NCBI GenBank assembly: GCA_017411305.1
Contig: JAFQQI010000052.1
Coordinates: 62,001 to 126,000, forward strand
Length of the DNA stretch: 64,000 nucleotides
Direction: 5' to 3'
Source: Lachnospiraceae bacterium
GTDB lineage: Bacteria > Bacillota > Clostridia > Lachnospirales > Lachnospiraceae
The notes under the pieces: model-generated
Told to the model about the DNA's origin: nothing
Databases searched by the model: none
The model's input: the letters and a program-made list of their open reading frames with translations, nothing else
Translations under genes and position numbers: made by a program
Shown here: positions 18,970 to 28,249 of the stretch, piece by piece
How the letters are laid out: every line of letters starts with the position of its first letter
How positions within the stretch are numbered: position 1 is the stretch's first letter

Positions 18970-21801
18970 TTATTTCAGTTTTTCATATAACGCACGAAGC
19001 GTTGCCTTATACTTCGGATATTCAGCCGTAATAAACGCTTCGTTATCCGCTTTTCCTGCCAGTTCATGCTCCAAAGAATACTTGGAGAAGTTTTCTGCGC
19101 CGATGTTAAGTGCGTTCTGCTTCATCGCATGGGTAATAATTGCATACTGTTTCCAATCCTTTGCTGTAAAGAATTCATCCAGCTGAGGCATATATTCCTC
19201 ACACTGCTCACAAAATGCCACTACTACATCATTATAAAAATCCTCGGAATCCATACAGTAGGATAATCCCAACTCATGATCAATTACTAATAATTCAGGT
19301 GATACTTCCACTTCTTTTTCCTCCGCTATTTCTGTTTTTATTTCTTCCGGCTCCGCTTTATTCACCGTTGCCTTCTTTGTTTCACAGACTTCTTCTGTCC
19401 TTACTTCCTGCTTTTTTTGCCCCTCTCTTATAACCAGTTCATCCGGCAAATACTGAATCATCAGCTCTTCCAGCTTTTCTGCCTGAATTGGCTTCGAGAA
19501 ATAATCATGGAAACCATATTCCATATACATCTCCCGGCACCCTGCCACTGCATTGGCCGTCAAAGCTACCACTACCGTATCCCTGTTAGGGTTGCTGCGA
19601 TCCTGCTGCAACAGGTGAAGTGTCTCAACACCATCAAGCTCCGGCATCATATGATCCATTAGTATCATATGATAATACTTTTTCTTGGAAAGTTCAAGAC
19701 ATTCCTGACCGCTCTTAGCCAAATCAAGCTGTACCCGGGTACGCTTCAAAAGCCCCTTAACAACTGCAAGATTCATCGTATTATCGTCTACAACAAGAAT
19801 GCTTGCATCCGGCGCAGTAAACTGCTTGTCTGATACTCTTATCTTTTTCTTACCGTTTTGCCCCGTTGTATTAAACTGACCGATTGGCTGCTTATCTACA
19901 ACAGTCTGGGGAATAAACACTGTAAAGGTAGAACCCTTACCATATTCACTGCTTACAGCAATATTGCCCTGCATAAGATCTACCAACTGTTTTACTATAT
20001 TCAGTCCCAAACCGGTACCTTCAATATTTCGGTTTTTGTTCAAATCAAGACGCTTAAATCCGTCAAATAAATGCTCAATGTCCTCTTCCTTAATACCGAT
20101 ACCGGTATCCTTAATTGAGAAACACAGATTAATTCTCTCATCGGTAATCCACTGAAAGAACACCTTAACGGTAATCTTACCTTCTTTCGTATATTTAACA
20201 GCATTGGAAAGCAGGTTAGTTAGTATCTGCTTCAGCCTGAGTTCATCTCCGTAATACTTCACCGGAAGCCTGCGGTCCACATCCACTTCCACCTCTATGG
20301 GCTTGCCTCCAACTCTGGTATTAAGCAGTAAAAGTTCATCCTGCATCAACGAATCCAAACTATAGGTATCTTCCACCAGTTCTAACTGTCCGGATTCTAT
20401 TTTAGAAAAGTCTAAAACATCATTTACAAGAGCAAGCAACATATTACTGGCACGCTTAATATTATCGGCATACTCCTGGATTTCTTCATCATCACTGTCA
20501 CGCAGAATCATCTCATTCATACCGATAACCGCATTTATCGGCGTACGGATTTCATGTGACATGTTGGCAAGGAACTTAGCCTGTGCTTCTTTTGCCATAA
20601 TTGCCTGCTGCTGATTTTTTTCTGACTGGAACATGTCCTGTCCTGTTTTAATAATCGCCATCACAAGAAGGAACATGAGGCCTACTCCCAGCATAGTTCC
20701 CAATGTAACGGCACTATCCAGCCAGTACAGAATAATTTCTGCAATTGCCGTAACCAGCATACCATAAACGCCGATACCTACCGCCAGATACCCGCGGCAT
20801 CTGTTCCTGAACATATCAATTGTAATTGTCACAATTAGCGAAATAATGGAATATGCAATTCCTACATGCATAAACCGTACCTGTTCCACAAACTGAACGA
20901 TGTCAAACACCTGTAAAAAGGTGCCTACCACCAGCATAATACCGGAATAAACAAAGGATATGACGTATATTTTTTCATACCGCCCCTTCTGAATATCATT
21001 GATATAGATAATCAAAGGGAACGGAATTAACATCAAGCTCCAGTATGTAGCCCCCGAAAGCACCGATATATTCTTAAAAATAATCTGTCTGAACGCATTC
21101 TCCGATACCATCCAAAGTGCACAGAAAAAAATCGTCCATGCCAGATAAACGAGGGGTAAATCTTTTTTATAAACAAATCGGAGTATAATACATACAACAA
21201 TACAAAATATACTCAAAATCAATAAGAAGAATGACAATATTGTCCTGACACCGGATTGATGTAACAAATGGAACCATATACTTGCCCTGTCACCAACCAA
21301 AATTGTTTGCATATCCCCTGCATATTTGGAATTGCTGCTAAACTGATAAGTAATTTCTTTGCCGGCATCTGCTTCTTCCAACTCTAAAAACAGGTATCTC
21401 ATGGCGCTATTGATTCCGTAGGGTCTGGAATCAGATGTATCATAATGATTTCTGTGTTCCCCATCCACATAAATATCTACGCTTTGCCAAATTGTACGGA
21501 AACATAAGTTTTCACCGTTACGGATTTGGTCAGGTACGGTTGTTGTCAGGGTAATTATTTCGCCCCATTGTGCCTCCACCTTACCCGGCACCTCCACAGG
21601 AACCTTTTTACCATCCGCACTCACCTGATACCACTGCGCTTCAAATTCACGGCAAGCAGTGGATACCGCATCCCTTTCATCCGGAAACAGGAATCCGGCA
21701 ATCAACAAAAACGCCAGAATCAGACAGGTTGCTGTTATAAAAAATACTTTTGTTAAAATTACAATTTTTTGAAATATTGTTTTCTTTTCGTTATTGTCCA
21801 T
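18970..21801 (-). CDS. Hybrid histidine kinase with outer domain, seven membrane helices, receiver and Hpt
   Basis: 943 residues. One membrane helix (16-38), an outer domain of about 130 residues rich in strands (like 7TMR-DISM extracellular domains that bind small ligands such as carbohydrates), then seven helices (about 180-385), HisKA with H416 in ANMSHEIRTPIN, HATPase (GTGLGLN), receiver with D716 in LMDHMMPELDG, and Hpt with H891 in ITHAMKQNA. The ATG at 21801 has GGAG 6 bases upstream; another ATG 12 bases earlier does not. The GH2 gene ends 79 bases upstream; a weak promoter (TTGCGT, 17 bases, TACTAT at 21839-21834) might serve it separately. The sequence is closely related in arrangement to the kinase at 23.6-26.1 kb. 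Confidence 0.92.
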   Translation of the reverse strand: MDNNEKKTIFQKIVILTKVFFITATCLILAFLLIAGFLFPDERDAVSTACREFEAQWYQVSADGKKVPVEVPGKVEAQWGEIITLTTTVPDQIRNGENLCFRTIWQSVDIYVDGEHRNHYDTSDSRPYGINSAMRYLFLELEEADAGKEITYQFSSNSKYAGDMQTILVGDRASIWFHLLHQSGVRTILSFFLLILSIFCIVVCIILRFVYKKDLPLVYLAWTIFFCALWMVSENAFRQIIFKNISVLSGATYWSLMLIPFPLIIYINDIQKGRYEKIYVISFVYSGIMLVVGTFLQVFDIVQFVEQVRFMHVGIAYSIISLIVTITIDMFRNRCRGYLAVGIGVYGMLVTAIAEIILYWLDSAVTLGTMLGVGLMFLLVMAIIKTGQDMFQSEKNQQQAIMAKEAQAKFLANMSHEIRTPINAVIGMNEMILRDSDDEEIQEYADNIKRASNMLLALVNDVLDFSKIESGQLELVEDTYSLDSLMQDELLLLNTRVGGKPIEVEVDVDRRLPVKYYGDELRLKQILTNLLSNAVKYTKEGKITVKVFFQWITDERINLCFSIKDTGIGIKEEDIEHLFDGFKRLDLNKNRNIEGTGLGLNIVKQLVDLMQGNIAVSSEYGKGSTFTVFIPQTVVDKQPIGQFNTTGQNGKKKIRVSDKQFTAPDASILVVDDNTMNLAVVKGLLKRTRVQLDLAKSGQECLELSKKKYYHMILMDHMMPELDGVETLHLLQQDRSNPNRDTVVVALTANAVAGCREMYMEYGFHDYFSKPIQAEKLEELMIQYLPDELVIREGQKKQEVRTEEVCETKKATVNKAEPEEIKTEIAEEKEVEVSPELLVIDHELGLSYCMDSEDFYNDVVVAFCEQCEEYMPQLDEFFTAKDWKQYAIITHAMKQNALNIGAENFSKYSLEHELAGKADNEAFITAEYPKYKATLRALYEKLK

Positions 21802-21880
21802 AAGAAACTCCATTCAAAGCAAAGCCTATTTTGATAGTAGCACTTTTTTATTGATAACGCAACAAAAGCAAAACTCTATC

Positions 21881-23581
21881 TTATCTGTTCCGGAACAGTT
21901 CTTTCACCACTTCGTAAGACAGCTTTGGTCTACGATATTCATCTACCACACCTTTATTATTCATGGTTCGCGGACGTTTCTCAAACCAGCCGTCGCAAAC
22001 CCTTCCGTCACAAAACTGCCAGATGTAAATGCCGCTGCAGCCTTCCTGCGCAAGCACCGCTTCAATCTGCTCAGCAAGCGCATCTGCCTGATATTCCTCT
22101 GACCATTTCACCTTGGAAGGATGTCGGTATCCGTAAATGGCTCCTGCGCCGATTTCCGTCACTAAAAAGGGTTTCCCTGCTCCTTCTGTTTCTGTCTGTA
22201 CCCACTGATATAAATCATCCAAATACTCTGCCACAGGAGTGTCATGATACCATTTTGGATAAATATTATAAGATACCACTTCCGGAAGTCCCAAGCAGAT
22301 ATCTGTCTTGAATTTACAGCTGGCTGATGAACGGGGTCTTGAAGGATCCAATTCTTTTATCAGGTCATACTGTGCCGTGTAGCACTCTTTGCCATAGTCA
22401 GTCTCACTGGCGCACTCATTTAAAATCCCCCAGATATAAATGGAAGGATGATTAAAATGTGCGGTTATCATCTCCCTGATGCAGTCCTCACATTGGCGCT
22501 CAAAATTAGGGTTACGCATGGCTTCCTCTTCCAGGCCTCTGGCGTGGTTTTCCTCCCATACCAAAATCCCCTGCTCATCACACAAATCCAGCATCAACTC
22601 ATCATTGGGATAATGAACCGTCCTTATGGAATTTGCTCCCAAATCCTTTATAAGCATCAAATCACTCTGAATGGCCGCAAAGGGAATGGCACAGCCAAAC
22701 TGGGGATGGTCCTCATGCCGACAAAAGCCTTTCACCAAAAGCTTTTCTCCATTAAGCAAAATGTCCTTCCCACTGATTTTGACTTCTCTAAAGCCCATCC
22801 GGTCAATCAAATCATCGATTGCCACTCCGTTCTCATCTGCAATGGTTCCCGTTATGTAATATAAGAGAGGATTCTCCGGTGACCAGGCATTTACCCCATC
22901 GCATCTTATGTCTTTAAAGGAAACCACTTCGGTTTTCCCTGCTTCCAGATAAATTTCTGCACTTCCCAACAGTTCCGCCCGGTTTTGGTTTTCTTCCGGT
23001 TGTTTGTCATTTAGTGCAAGCTTTATTTCCCCACTGAAACAGCTGTGGGAAATATTTCTGATACTGACATCCGCCTTTCCCATCCATACACCGTTCTTAC
23101 AATAGGGTGTAAAATGAATCCACTGTATGTAAACATCCTTAAGTTCTTCCAAAACCACCCCTCTGGTAATGCCTCCGTAGGACTGATAATCATTGTCCAC
23201 ATGCAGCGCCGACTCCTGTCCAAAGGAATTATCTGCAATTACTTCAAGGGTATGCATTCCCGGCTCCAAATCTTTTACCATTGCCTCAAATCCGGTATAG
23301 GCATTGTAGTGGGATGCAACCTTCTCCCCATCCACATAGACCTCTGCCGTATGGCTGACTCCTTTAAACTCAAGACGGATATTTCCCCGGGCTTCAAACT
23401 CTTTGCTGTAAACAGCCTTTCCGCGGTAAGTTAATGTATCGGGGTAAGTTTCCCAGCAGCCGGGAACCATAACCTGAATGGTTTTATCCTTACAGCCTTC
23501 CTTTAATGTCCGGAAGTTCCACAGGCTTGATGAAAGCTCCTTACTTTTTCTGATTTGGTGAGTTTCAAACGTACGAATCAT
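21881..23581 (-). CDS. Glycoside hydrolase family 2, beta-glucuronidase-like
   Basis: 566 residues, no signal peptide, so probably cytoplasmic. N-terminal sugar-binding jelly-roll (LEFKGVSHTAEVYVDGEKVASH), an immunoglobulin-like domain, and a C-terminal TIM barrel. Acid/base E389 is in ILNECAS and the nucleophile E476 in VTEIGAG; NSIRTVHYPND is the family barrel motif. Length and motifs fit beta-glucuronidases (about 600 residues) better than the 1000-residue beta-galactosidases, but the residues that select glucuronate were not verified, so the substrate is open. ATG at 23581 follows AAGGAGG, and lies 22 bases after the upstream kinase stop, so enzyme and kinase genes are co-transcribed. It may supply or remove the sugar that the flanking kinases sense (inference). 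Confidence 0.85.
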   Translation of the reverse strand: MIRTFETHQIRKSKELSSSLWNFRTLKEGCKDKTIQVMVPGCWETYPDTLTYRGKAVYSKEFEARGNIRLEFKGVSHTAEVYVDGEKVASHYNAYTGFEAMVKDLEPGMHTLEVIADNSFGQESALHVDNDYQSYGGITRGVVLEELKDVYIQWIHFTPYCKNGVWMGKADVSIRNISHSCFSGEIKLALNDKQPEENQNRAELLGSAEIYLEAGKTEVVSFKDIRCDGVNAWSPENPLLYYITGTIADENGVAIDDLIDRMGFREVKISGKDILLNGEKLLVKGFCRHEDHPQFGCAIPFAAIQSDLMLIKDLGANSIRTVHYPNDELMLDLCDEQGILVWEENHARGLEEEAMRNPNFERQCEDCIREMITAHFNHPSIYIWGILNECASETDYGKECYTAQYDLIKELDPSRPRSSASCKFKTDICLGLPEVVSYNIYPKWYHDTPVAEYLDDLYQWVQTETEGAGKPFLVTEIGAGAIYGYRHPSKVKWSEEYQADALAEQIEAVLAQEGCSGIYIWQFCDGRVCDGWFEKRPRTMNNKGVVDEYRRPKLSYEVVKELFRNR

Positions 23582-23603
23582 CGTAACCTCCTTAATATCC
23601 AGT

Positions 23604-26093
23604 TCATTCATGGTAATCAAACGGCATCACGACCTGCAAATAATCAACATCAAATTCAACAATTGCTTTTTGAATTTTCTCTATAATTTCCTGCCTGTCA
23701 TCACTAAAACGATACTGTCTCAGCTCTTTTCCTATCGCATCCAGGGAGTCAATATCCATTTCCTCGGCAGCTGCGTTCATTCTCGTTAACAATTGCTTGA
23801 TTTCTTCTATGCAATCCTCTGCCGGTTTTTCTTTTCCTCCGTTCTCATAAGATTCCGGTTCAAGTACTGCTAATTTTTCACGATAAGAAAGCCACTTTCC
23901 CACAAAAACGGGCATGATTGATTGCAGTGCATTCCCATCATTTTTTCTTGCCGCATCTTCTAAAACATTAGCCATACCTGCAAGAGGAATAATTCCGACT
24001 GTAGACGCTGAATTCTTCATACTATGTACTTTCGTGCAAAACGCCGTCCGTCCTTCCTCCGTATCCGCATTCTCAAATAATCTCTCTAATTCTCTGGCAT
24101 CATACTCAAGCATTCCGGCAAAAAAATTAACCGTATCCAGCATAGCTTTATGATTCTTAAAATGAATTTCCGCATATTTCCAGTCAAGCCCTTCGACTAA
24201 TGGCAAGTCAGCATTTTCGACTCTACAATTCTCTACCTCTGTAGCTTCTTGTATCAAAGCATCATCTAATAAATCCCTAATAATATCCTCCAGTTTTTCG
24301 GAATCAATGGGCTTTTCCAAAAAGGCTGCAAAGCCTTCCTTCTCGTATTTTTCTTTTGCTCCTACAAGTGCATTTGCTGTCAGAATAACCACAGGTGTGC
24401 CCTTTGACGGATATCCTTCCATCTGTTTCATAATGCGAAACGTTTCCACACCGTCAAGCTCCGGCATCATATGATCCATAAAAATAATATCATATGCATT
24501 CTGCTTTATCCGTTCCAGACATTCATACCCGTTTATGGCTTCATCAATCTGTATTTTGGTTTGCTTAAGCAAACCGGTAAAAACTTTTCGGTTTAATTCT
24601 GTATCGTCCACCAAAAGAATCCTTGCATCCGGAGCTTCAAAGCAATGCCGGTAATCATCTTCCGGCACTTCCGAATCATCCTCTATATTACCAACGGGAG
24701 TAGCATCTGCTATATACTGCACCAAATCAAAGCTAAATTCCGAACCAACACCGTACTCGCTTTTCACCTGAAGCTCGCTGTTTAAAAGTTCAAGCAACTG
24801 CTTGGTAATACTCATTCCCAGTCCGGTTCCCTCTATGTTGCGGTTCCTTTTTTCTTCGATACGCTCAAAGGGCTCGCATAATTTCTGCAGTTCTTCTTCT
24901 TTTATGCCGATTCCGGTATCTTTTACCGAAAAATGCAGCCTTGCATCTTTATCGGTTACGTTTTCCATGAGTGTAACTTTCAATGTCACACTGCCTTCAT
25001 GCGTATACTTAATTGCATTATTCAATATATTTACAAGAATCTGGCGCAAACGGATGTCATCACCTATGAGTTTTGCAGGAATATTTGCATCCACTTTAAC
25101 AATAAATTGCAAGCCCTTTACTTTTGCCTTAAAAGACATCATATTCACAACATCCCTGATAACAGCTCCCGGACTGTATTCAGCAAAGATTACAGTGAGT
25201 TTACCGGACTCTATTTTAGAAATATCCAGAATGTCATTAATAATACTCAAAAGTGATTTGGCTGCGCCTTCCACATCTCTGGCATAATTGCGTATCTGCT
25301 TATCCTTTGCCTCCCTGAGAATCAGTTCATTCATACCAAGGACCGCAGTAATAGGAGTTCTGATTTCATGCGACATATTGGCAAGAAAGTTTGTCTTTGC
25401 CGCATTGGCAGAATCTGCACGCTGTTTTTCTCTGGCAAGCTGCTCTGCCAAAAGCGTATCCGGATTTTCGGTCGTCATATAAATTCCGATATTCATCAAC
25501 ACAATTCCGATACAGGTAATAAGGGAATCCGGTATGATAATCTGATATACCGCTACCGGTATTTCACTAAGTAGTGCAACATAAATCGCTCTCTTCTTTT
25601 TGGTAGAAATCAGCTTTCCGTACTGAATGATCAAACGGATAATCAAAAACAAATACATTGCAACGCCTATATAAATCATATAGACAGCCGGTCCGTAAGA
25701 ATAGTTACTTCTTTCTGACTCCACATAATATAACGGCAGAAAAATTGTCCCTGCTACAGTCACTAAAAGCGGGGTCAGTGTATAACTATATTTTCTGATT
25801 TGTTTGCCGATTTCTTCTTCAATCATAATTTCCAGATATCGGTATGCAAGATAAAAAAGAGTCTCTAATAATCCCAGGAAAATAATATGTACCACACGAT
25901 TTAATATGGGCGAAACCGTATCCAGGTGGTTCACAGTATATACAGTAATGGCATCAAAAATCAATTGCGTAAAGGAACACACCAAAAGTATCACAAAGCT
26001 CTTGGACGACCTTGCCTTCTTTCCTGTGGAGGTAAAATACAAAATACCAATAAAGAATATGATTATGGCACATGCAATTTGGGTCTTATACAT
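23604..26093 (-). CDS. Seven-helix membrane hybrid histidine kinase with receiver and Hpt
   Basis: 829 residues. Seven or eight helices fill residues 1-205 with no large outer domain; HisKA with H242 in ANMSHEIRTPIT; HATPase (NILNNAIKYT, DTGIGIK, GTGLGMS); receiver with D540 in FMDHMMPELDG; Hpt with H690 in KVHSMKNSAS; and a 100-residue helical tail. All phosphorelay residues are present. The ATG at 26093 follows GTAGGGA and starts 8 bases after the tandem-receiver gene. The next gene, GH2, begins 22 bases after its stop. It is a paralogue of the kinase at 18970-21801, sharing receiver wording almost exactly. Confidence 0.92.
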   Translation of the reverse strand: MYKTQIACAIIIFFIGILYFTSTGKKARSSKSFVILLVCSFTQLIFDAITVYTVNHLDTVSPILNRVVHIIFLGLLETLFYLAYRYLEIMIEEEIGKQIRKYSYTLTPLLVTVAGTIFLPLYYVESERSNYSYGPAVYMIYIGVAMYLFLIIRLIIQYGKLISTKKKRAIYVALLSEIPVAVYQIIIPDSLITCIGIVLMNIGIYMTTENPDTLLAEQLAREKQRADSANAAKTNFLANMSHEIRTPITAVLGMNELILREAKDKQIRNYARDVEGAAKSLLSIINDILDISKIESGKLTVIFAEYSPGAVIRDVVNMMSFKAKVKGLQFIVKVDANIPAKLIGDDIRLRQILVNILNNAIKYTHEGSVTLKVTLMENVTDKDARLHFSVKDTGIGIKEEELQKLCEPFERIEEKRNRNIEGTGLGMSITKQLLELLNSELQVKSEYGVGSEFSFDLVQYIADATPVGNIEDDSEVPEDDYRHCFEAPDARILLVDDTELNRKVFTGLLKQTKIQIDEAINGYECLERIKQNAYDIIFMDHMMPELDGVETFRIMKQMEGYPSKGTPVVILTANALVGAKEKYEKEGFAAFLEKPIDSEKLEDIIRDLLDDALIQEATEVENCRVENADLPLVEGLDWKYAEIHFKNHKAMLDTVNFFAGMLEYDARELERLFENADTEEGRTAFCTKVHSMKNSASTVGIIPLAGMANVLEDAARKNDGNALQSIMPVFVGKWLSYREKLAVLEPESYENGGKEKPAEDCIEEIKQLLTRMNAAAEEMDIDSLDAIGKELRQYRFSDDRQEIIEKIQKAIVEFDVDYLQVVMPFDYHE

Positions 26094-26101
26094 GCAAATC
26101 C

Positions 26102-26866
26102 CTACTTTCCGATAATATCTTCTATCCTGTCAAGCAGCATCTGTGAATCCACAGGTTTTAATATATACCCTGCCGGCCGCAGGGCTAATAACTCTATTAC
26201 AGTTTCACGGGTATCCATACTTGTCAGAAAAATCACGGGAATATCCATATATTCCTCTTGCTCTCTGATTTTTTCAAGAACCTGCTTACCGTTCATCTCC
26301 GGCATCTCATAATCCAACAGGATTAAATCAGGTATCTTTTTTCCTATGGAAATAAAAGCATGCACTCCGGATGGTGCAACCGCAACCGAATAATCCTGCT
26401 CTAAAATACCCTTAATATTGCGTAAAACCATAGCATTGTCATCTACAACAAGTATGTGTTCTTTTTCATTCTTCTTTTCATTTACTGTTTCATTCTCATT
26501 GGAGAATTCTCCTGTTACTATCCCACGGCACTTTGCCAAAATGGTTCGTCCCGTAACCGGACGTAACAATCTGTGAAATTGCTTTGTTTGATAAAACTTC
26601 TCATATGCTGTACTCTCGGATTCTGTACTGATTGTCACTACAGGCAGCGCCATCCCGCATTCTGACAAACAGTCAAACCACTCTGTATAGTCCTTCTTCT
26701 TGCCAACCATGCAGATAACAGCTAAGGAAAAATCAGCCAAATTGATATCATTCAATACATCCGCTTCCCCCTCGAACCGGGTCACATCGAATCTCCAGTT
26801 AAGCAACTGGTACAATTCATTATTTATCTTATTATCTTCGCCAATAAAAATAATGTTGCGTCTCAT
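26102..26866 (-). CDS. Tandem-receiver protein: degenerate receiver plus CheY-like receiver
   Basis: 254 residues. The first half (1-115) has a receiver-like strand pattern (NIIFIGEDNKINNELYQLL) but no acceptor Asp where expected (VICMVGKKKD). The second half is a true receiver: VDDNAMVLRNI, acceptor D185 in LLDYEMPEMNG, T in LTSMD and K in LKPVD. There is no output domain, so it may relay phosphate between kinases and Hpt domains. The ATG at 26866 has GGAGG 9 bases upstream; an in-frame start 21 bases earlier overlaps that site. It is the first gene of the kinase-GH2-kinase operon. Confidence 0.85.
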   Translation of the reverse strand: MRRNIIFIGEDNKINNELYQLLNWRFDVTRFEGEADVLNDINLADFSLAVICMVGKKKDYTEWFDCLSECGMALPVVTISTESESTAYEKFYQTKQFHRLLRPVTGRTILAKCRGIVTGEFSNENETVNEKKNEKEHILVVDDNAMVLRNIKGILEQDYSVAVAPSGVHAFISIGKKIPDLILLDYEMPEMNGKQVLEKIREQEEYMDIPVIFLTSMDTRETVIELLALRPAGYILKPVDSQMLLDRIEDIIGK

Positions 26867-26898
26867 TACTTCCCACCTCCGAATCATCGCATATATTA

Positions 26899-26907
26899 AT
26901 TATATCA
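26899..26907 (-). promoter_or_regulatory. Extended -10 promoter of the receiver-kinase-GH2 operon
   Basis: On the minus strand TGATATAAT (TG-n-TATAAT) ends 33 bases before the ATG at 26866. No good -35 box is found at 16-18 bases, as expected for extended -10 promoters. It lies between the terminator of the MFS gene and the first gene of the operon. Confidence 0.5.
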
Positions 26908-26937
26908 CTTTTATTGTTATTGCACTATCTTAATAGC

Positions 26938-26966
26938 AAAAAAGGGAGTGTTTTTCAACCACTCCC
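26938..26966 (-). terminator. Intrinsic terminator of the MFS transporter gene
   Basis: GGGAGTG pairs with CACTCCC around a 9-base loop, followed by TTTTTT on the minus strand, 30 bases after the MFS stop. Confidence 0.85.
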
Positions 26967-26995
26967 ATGCCAAAATCCAAATAATGCATACTATA

Positions 26996-28162
26996 TTACA
27001 TTTTTTTCAAAGCTATCAAAACGGCAACCAATACCACCGGAAAAACCGTAGCCACAAGCAGCCCCATTTTCAGATTTCCACCCACCATTTCAGATATACT
27101 GCCAACCAATGCAGGACTTACGGTAGCCCCTAAATCACCGGCCAAAGCCAAAAATGCAAACATCGCCGTGCCCCCTCTTTGACATTTCTGAGACGAAATG
27201 CTGATGGTTCCCGGCCACATGATGCCAACAGCCATACCGCAAAGCGCACAGCCTGCTAAACCTAAAATCGGTATCGGCGACAAAGAAGCCAGAAGATAAC
27301 ATCCCGCACACATAATGCCGCACAGCAGCATGACCTTTGTTAATTCCAATTTTTCACTCATTTTGCTGTAAATCACACGAGTAATACCCATAAATATTGC
27401 AAACAGGCAGGGTCCCACTAAATCGCCAATCGTTTTGGAAACACCAAGAGCCGATTCCGTAAATGCAGATGCCCATTGCGCCATTGATGCCTCGGACGCA
27501 CCGGAGCATATCATCAGCAGAATCATCAGCCAAAAGATTGGGATACGAAGCAGCTTGCGGACCGGCAAGCTTTCACCCTCTTCCAGCAACCGTTCCATAG
27601 GGCAGGTCATAAAATTAAATGTATTTGCCAGCGGAATCAGTGCCCAAATTAAGGTGAGTATTCTCCAGTTTTCTACACCGAATATTGCAAAAAAGAGCGT
27701 TGAGCCTAAAATCACGCCAACCGCACCCCAGCAGTAAAAAGAGTGCAACAAACTCATCATACTGTCTTTATTTTCAAAGGGACAGGCTTCAACAATGGGG
27801 CTGACCAAAACTTCAATCAGACCGCTGCCTATCGCATAAAGTACAACGGAAATCAAAATTCCCGCAAACGGAACAGGCAGAATTTCCGGCAGAACCGCCA
27901 TCAATGCAAGTCCGAATGCTGACAATACCTGAGAAGCTGTTACACAGGCTCGGTATCCGATCCTGTCTGCAAATTTGGTGGCAGCAAAATCAATCAGTAA
28001 TTGGGTTAAGTAGAATACAAACGGAATCAATGCAATCTTTTCAAGAGTGATTCCGTATGTGCTTTTGAATGTTAAAAACAAAAGCGGTATAAAGTTTGCT
28101 GAGATTGCCTGTGTGATAAATCCCAGATAGCAGGCAGTCAGTGTTTTTTTATAAAATTCCAT
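26996..28162 (-). CDS. MFS transporter
   Basis: 388 residues with about twelve membrane helices and no soluble domain, a major facilitator superfamily permease of the inner membrane. The helix 2-3 loop reads FADRIGYRACVTAS, matching the family motif GxxxDRxGxR. The first ATG in good context is at 28162, 10 bases after GGAGG; a GTG 18 bases upstream overlaps that site. Substrate cannot be read from the sequence; the resemblance is to sugar or fucose-type permeases (weak). It lies 87 bases after an AraC regulator on the same strand, which probably controls it in response to the transported compound. A terminator follows. Confidence 0.9.
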   Translation of the reverse strand: MEFYKKTLTACYLGFITQAISANFIPLLFLTFKSTYGITLEKIALIPFVFYLTQLLIDFAATKFADRIGYRACVTASQVLSAFGLALMAVLPEILPVPFAGILISVVLYAIGSGLIEVLVSPIVEACPFENKDSMMSLLHSFYCWGAVGVILGSTLFFAIFGVENWRILTLIWALIPLANTFNFMTCPMERLLEEGESLPVRKLLRIPIFWLMILLMICSGASEASMAQWASAFTESALGVSKTIGDLVGPCLFAIFMGITRVIYSKMSEKLELTKVMLLCGIMCAGCYLLASLSPIPILGLAGCALCGMAVGIMWPGTISISSQKCQRGGTAMFAFLALAGDLGATVSPALVGSISEMVGGNLKMGLLVATVFPVVLVAVLIALKKM

Positions 28163-28249
28163 ATCAAGTGTTACCTCCACTCTTGTTTTAAACGCATTAT
28201 ATCGCCAAAACCTTTCATGGAAAAGACACTATAACACTGACTTAAAGCA

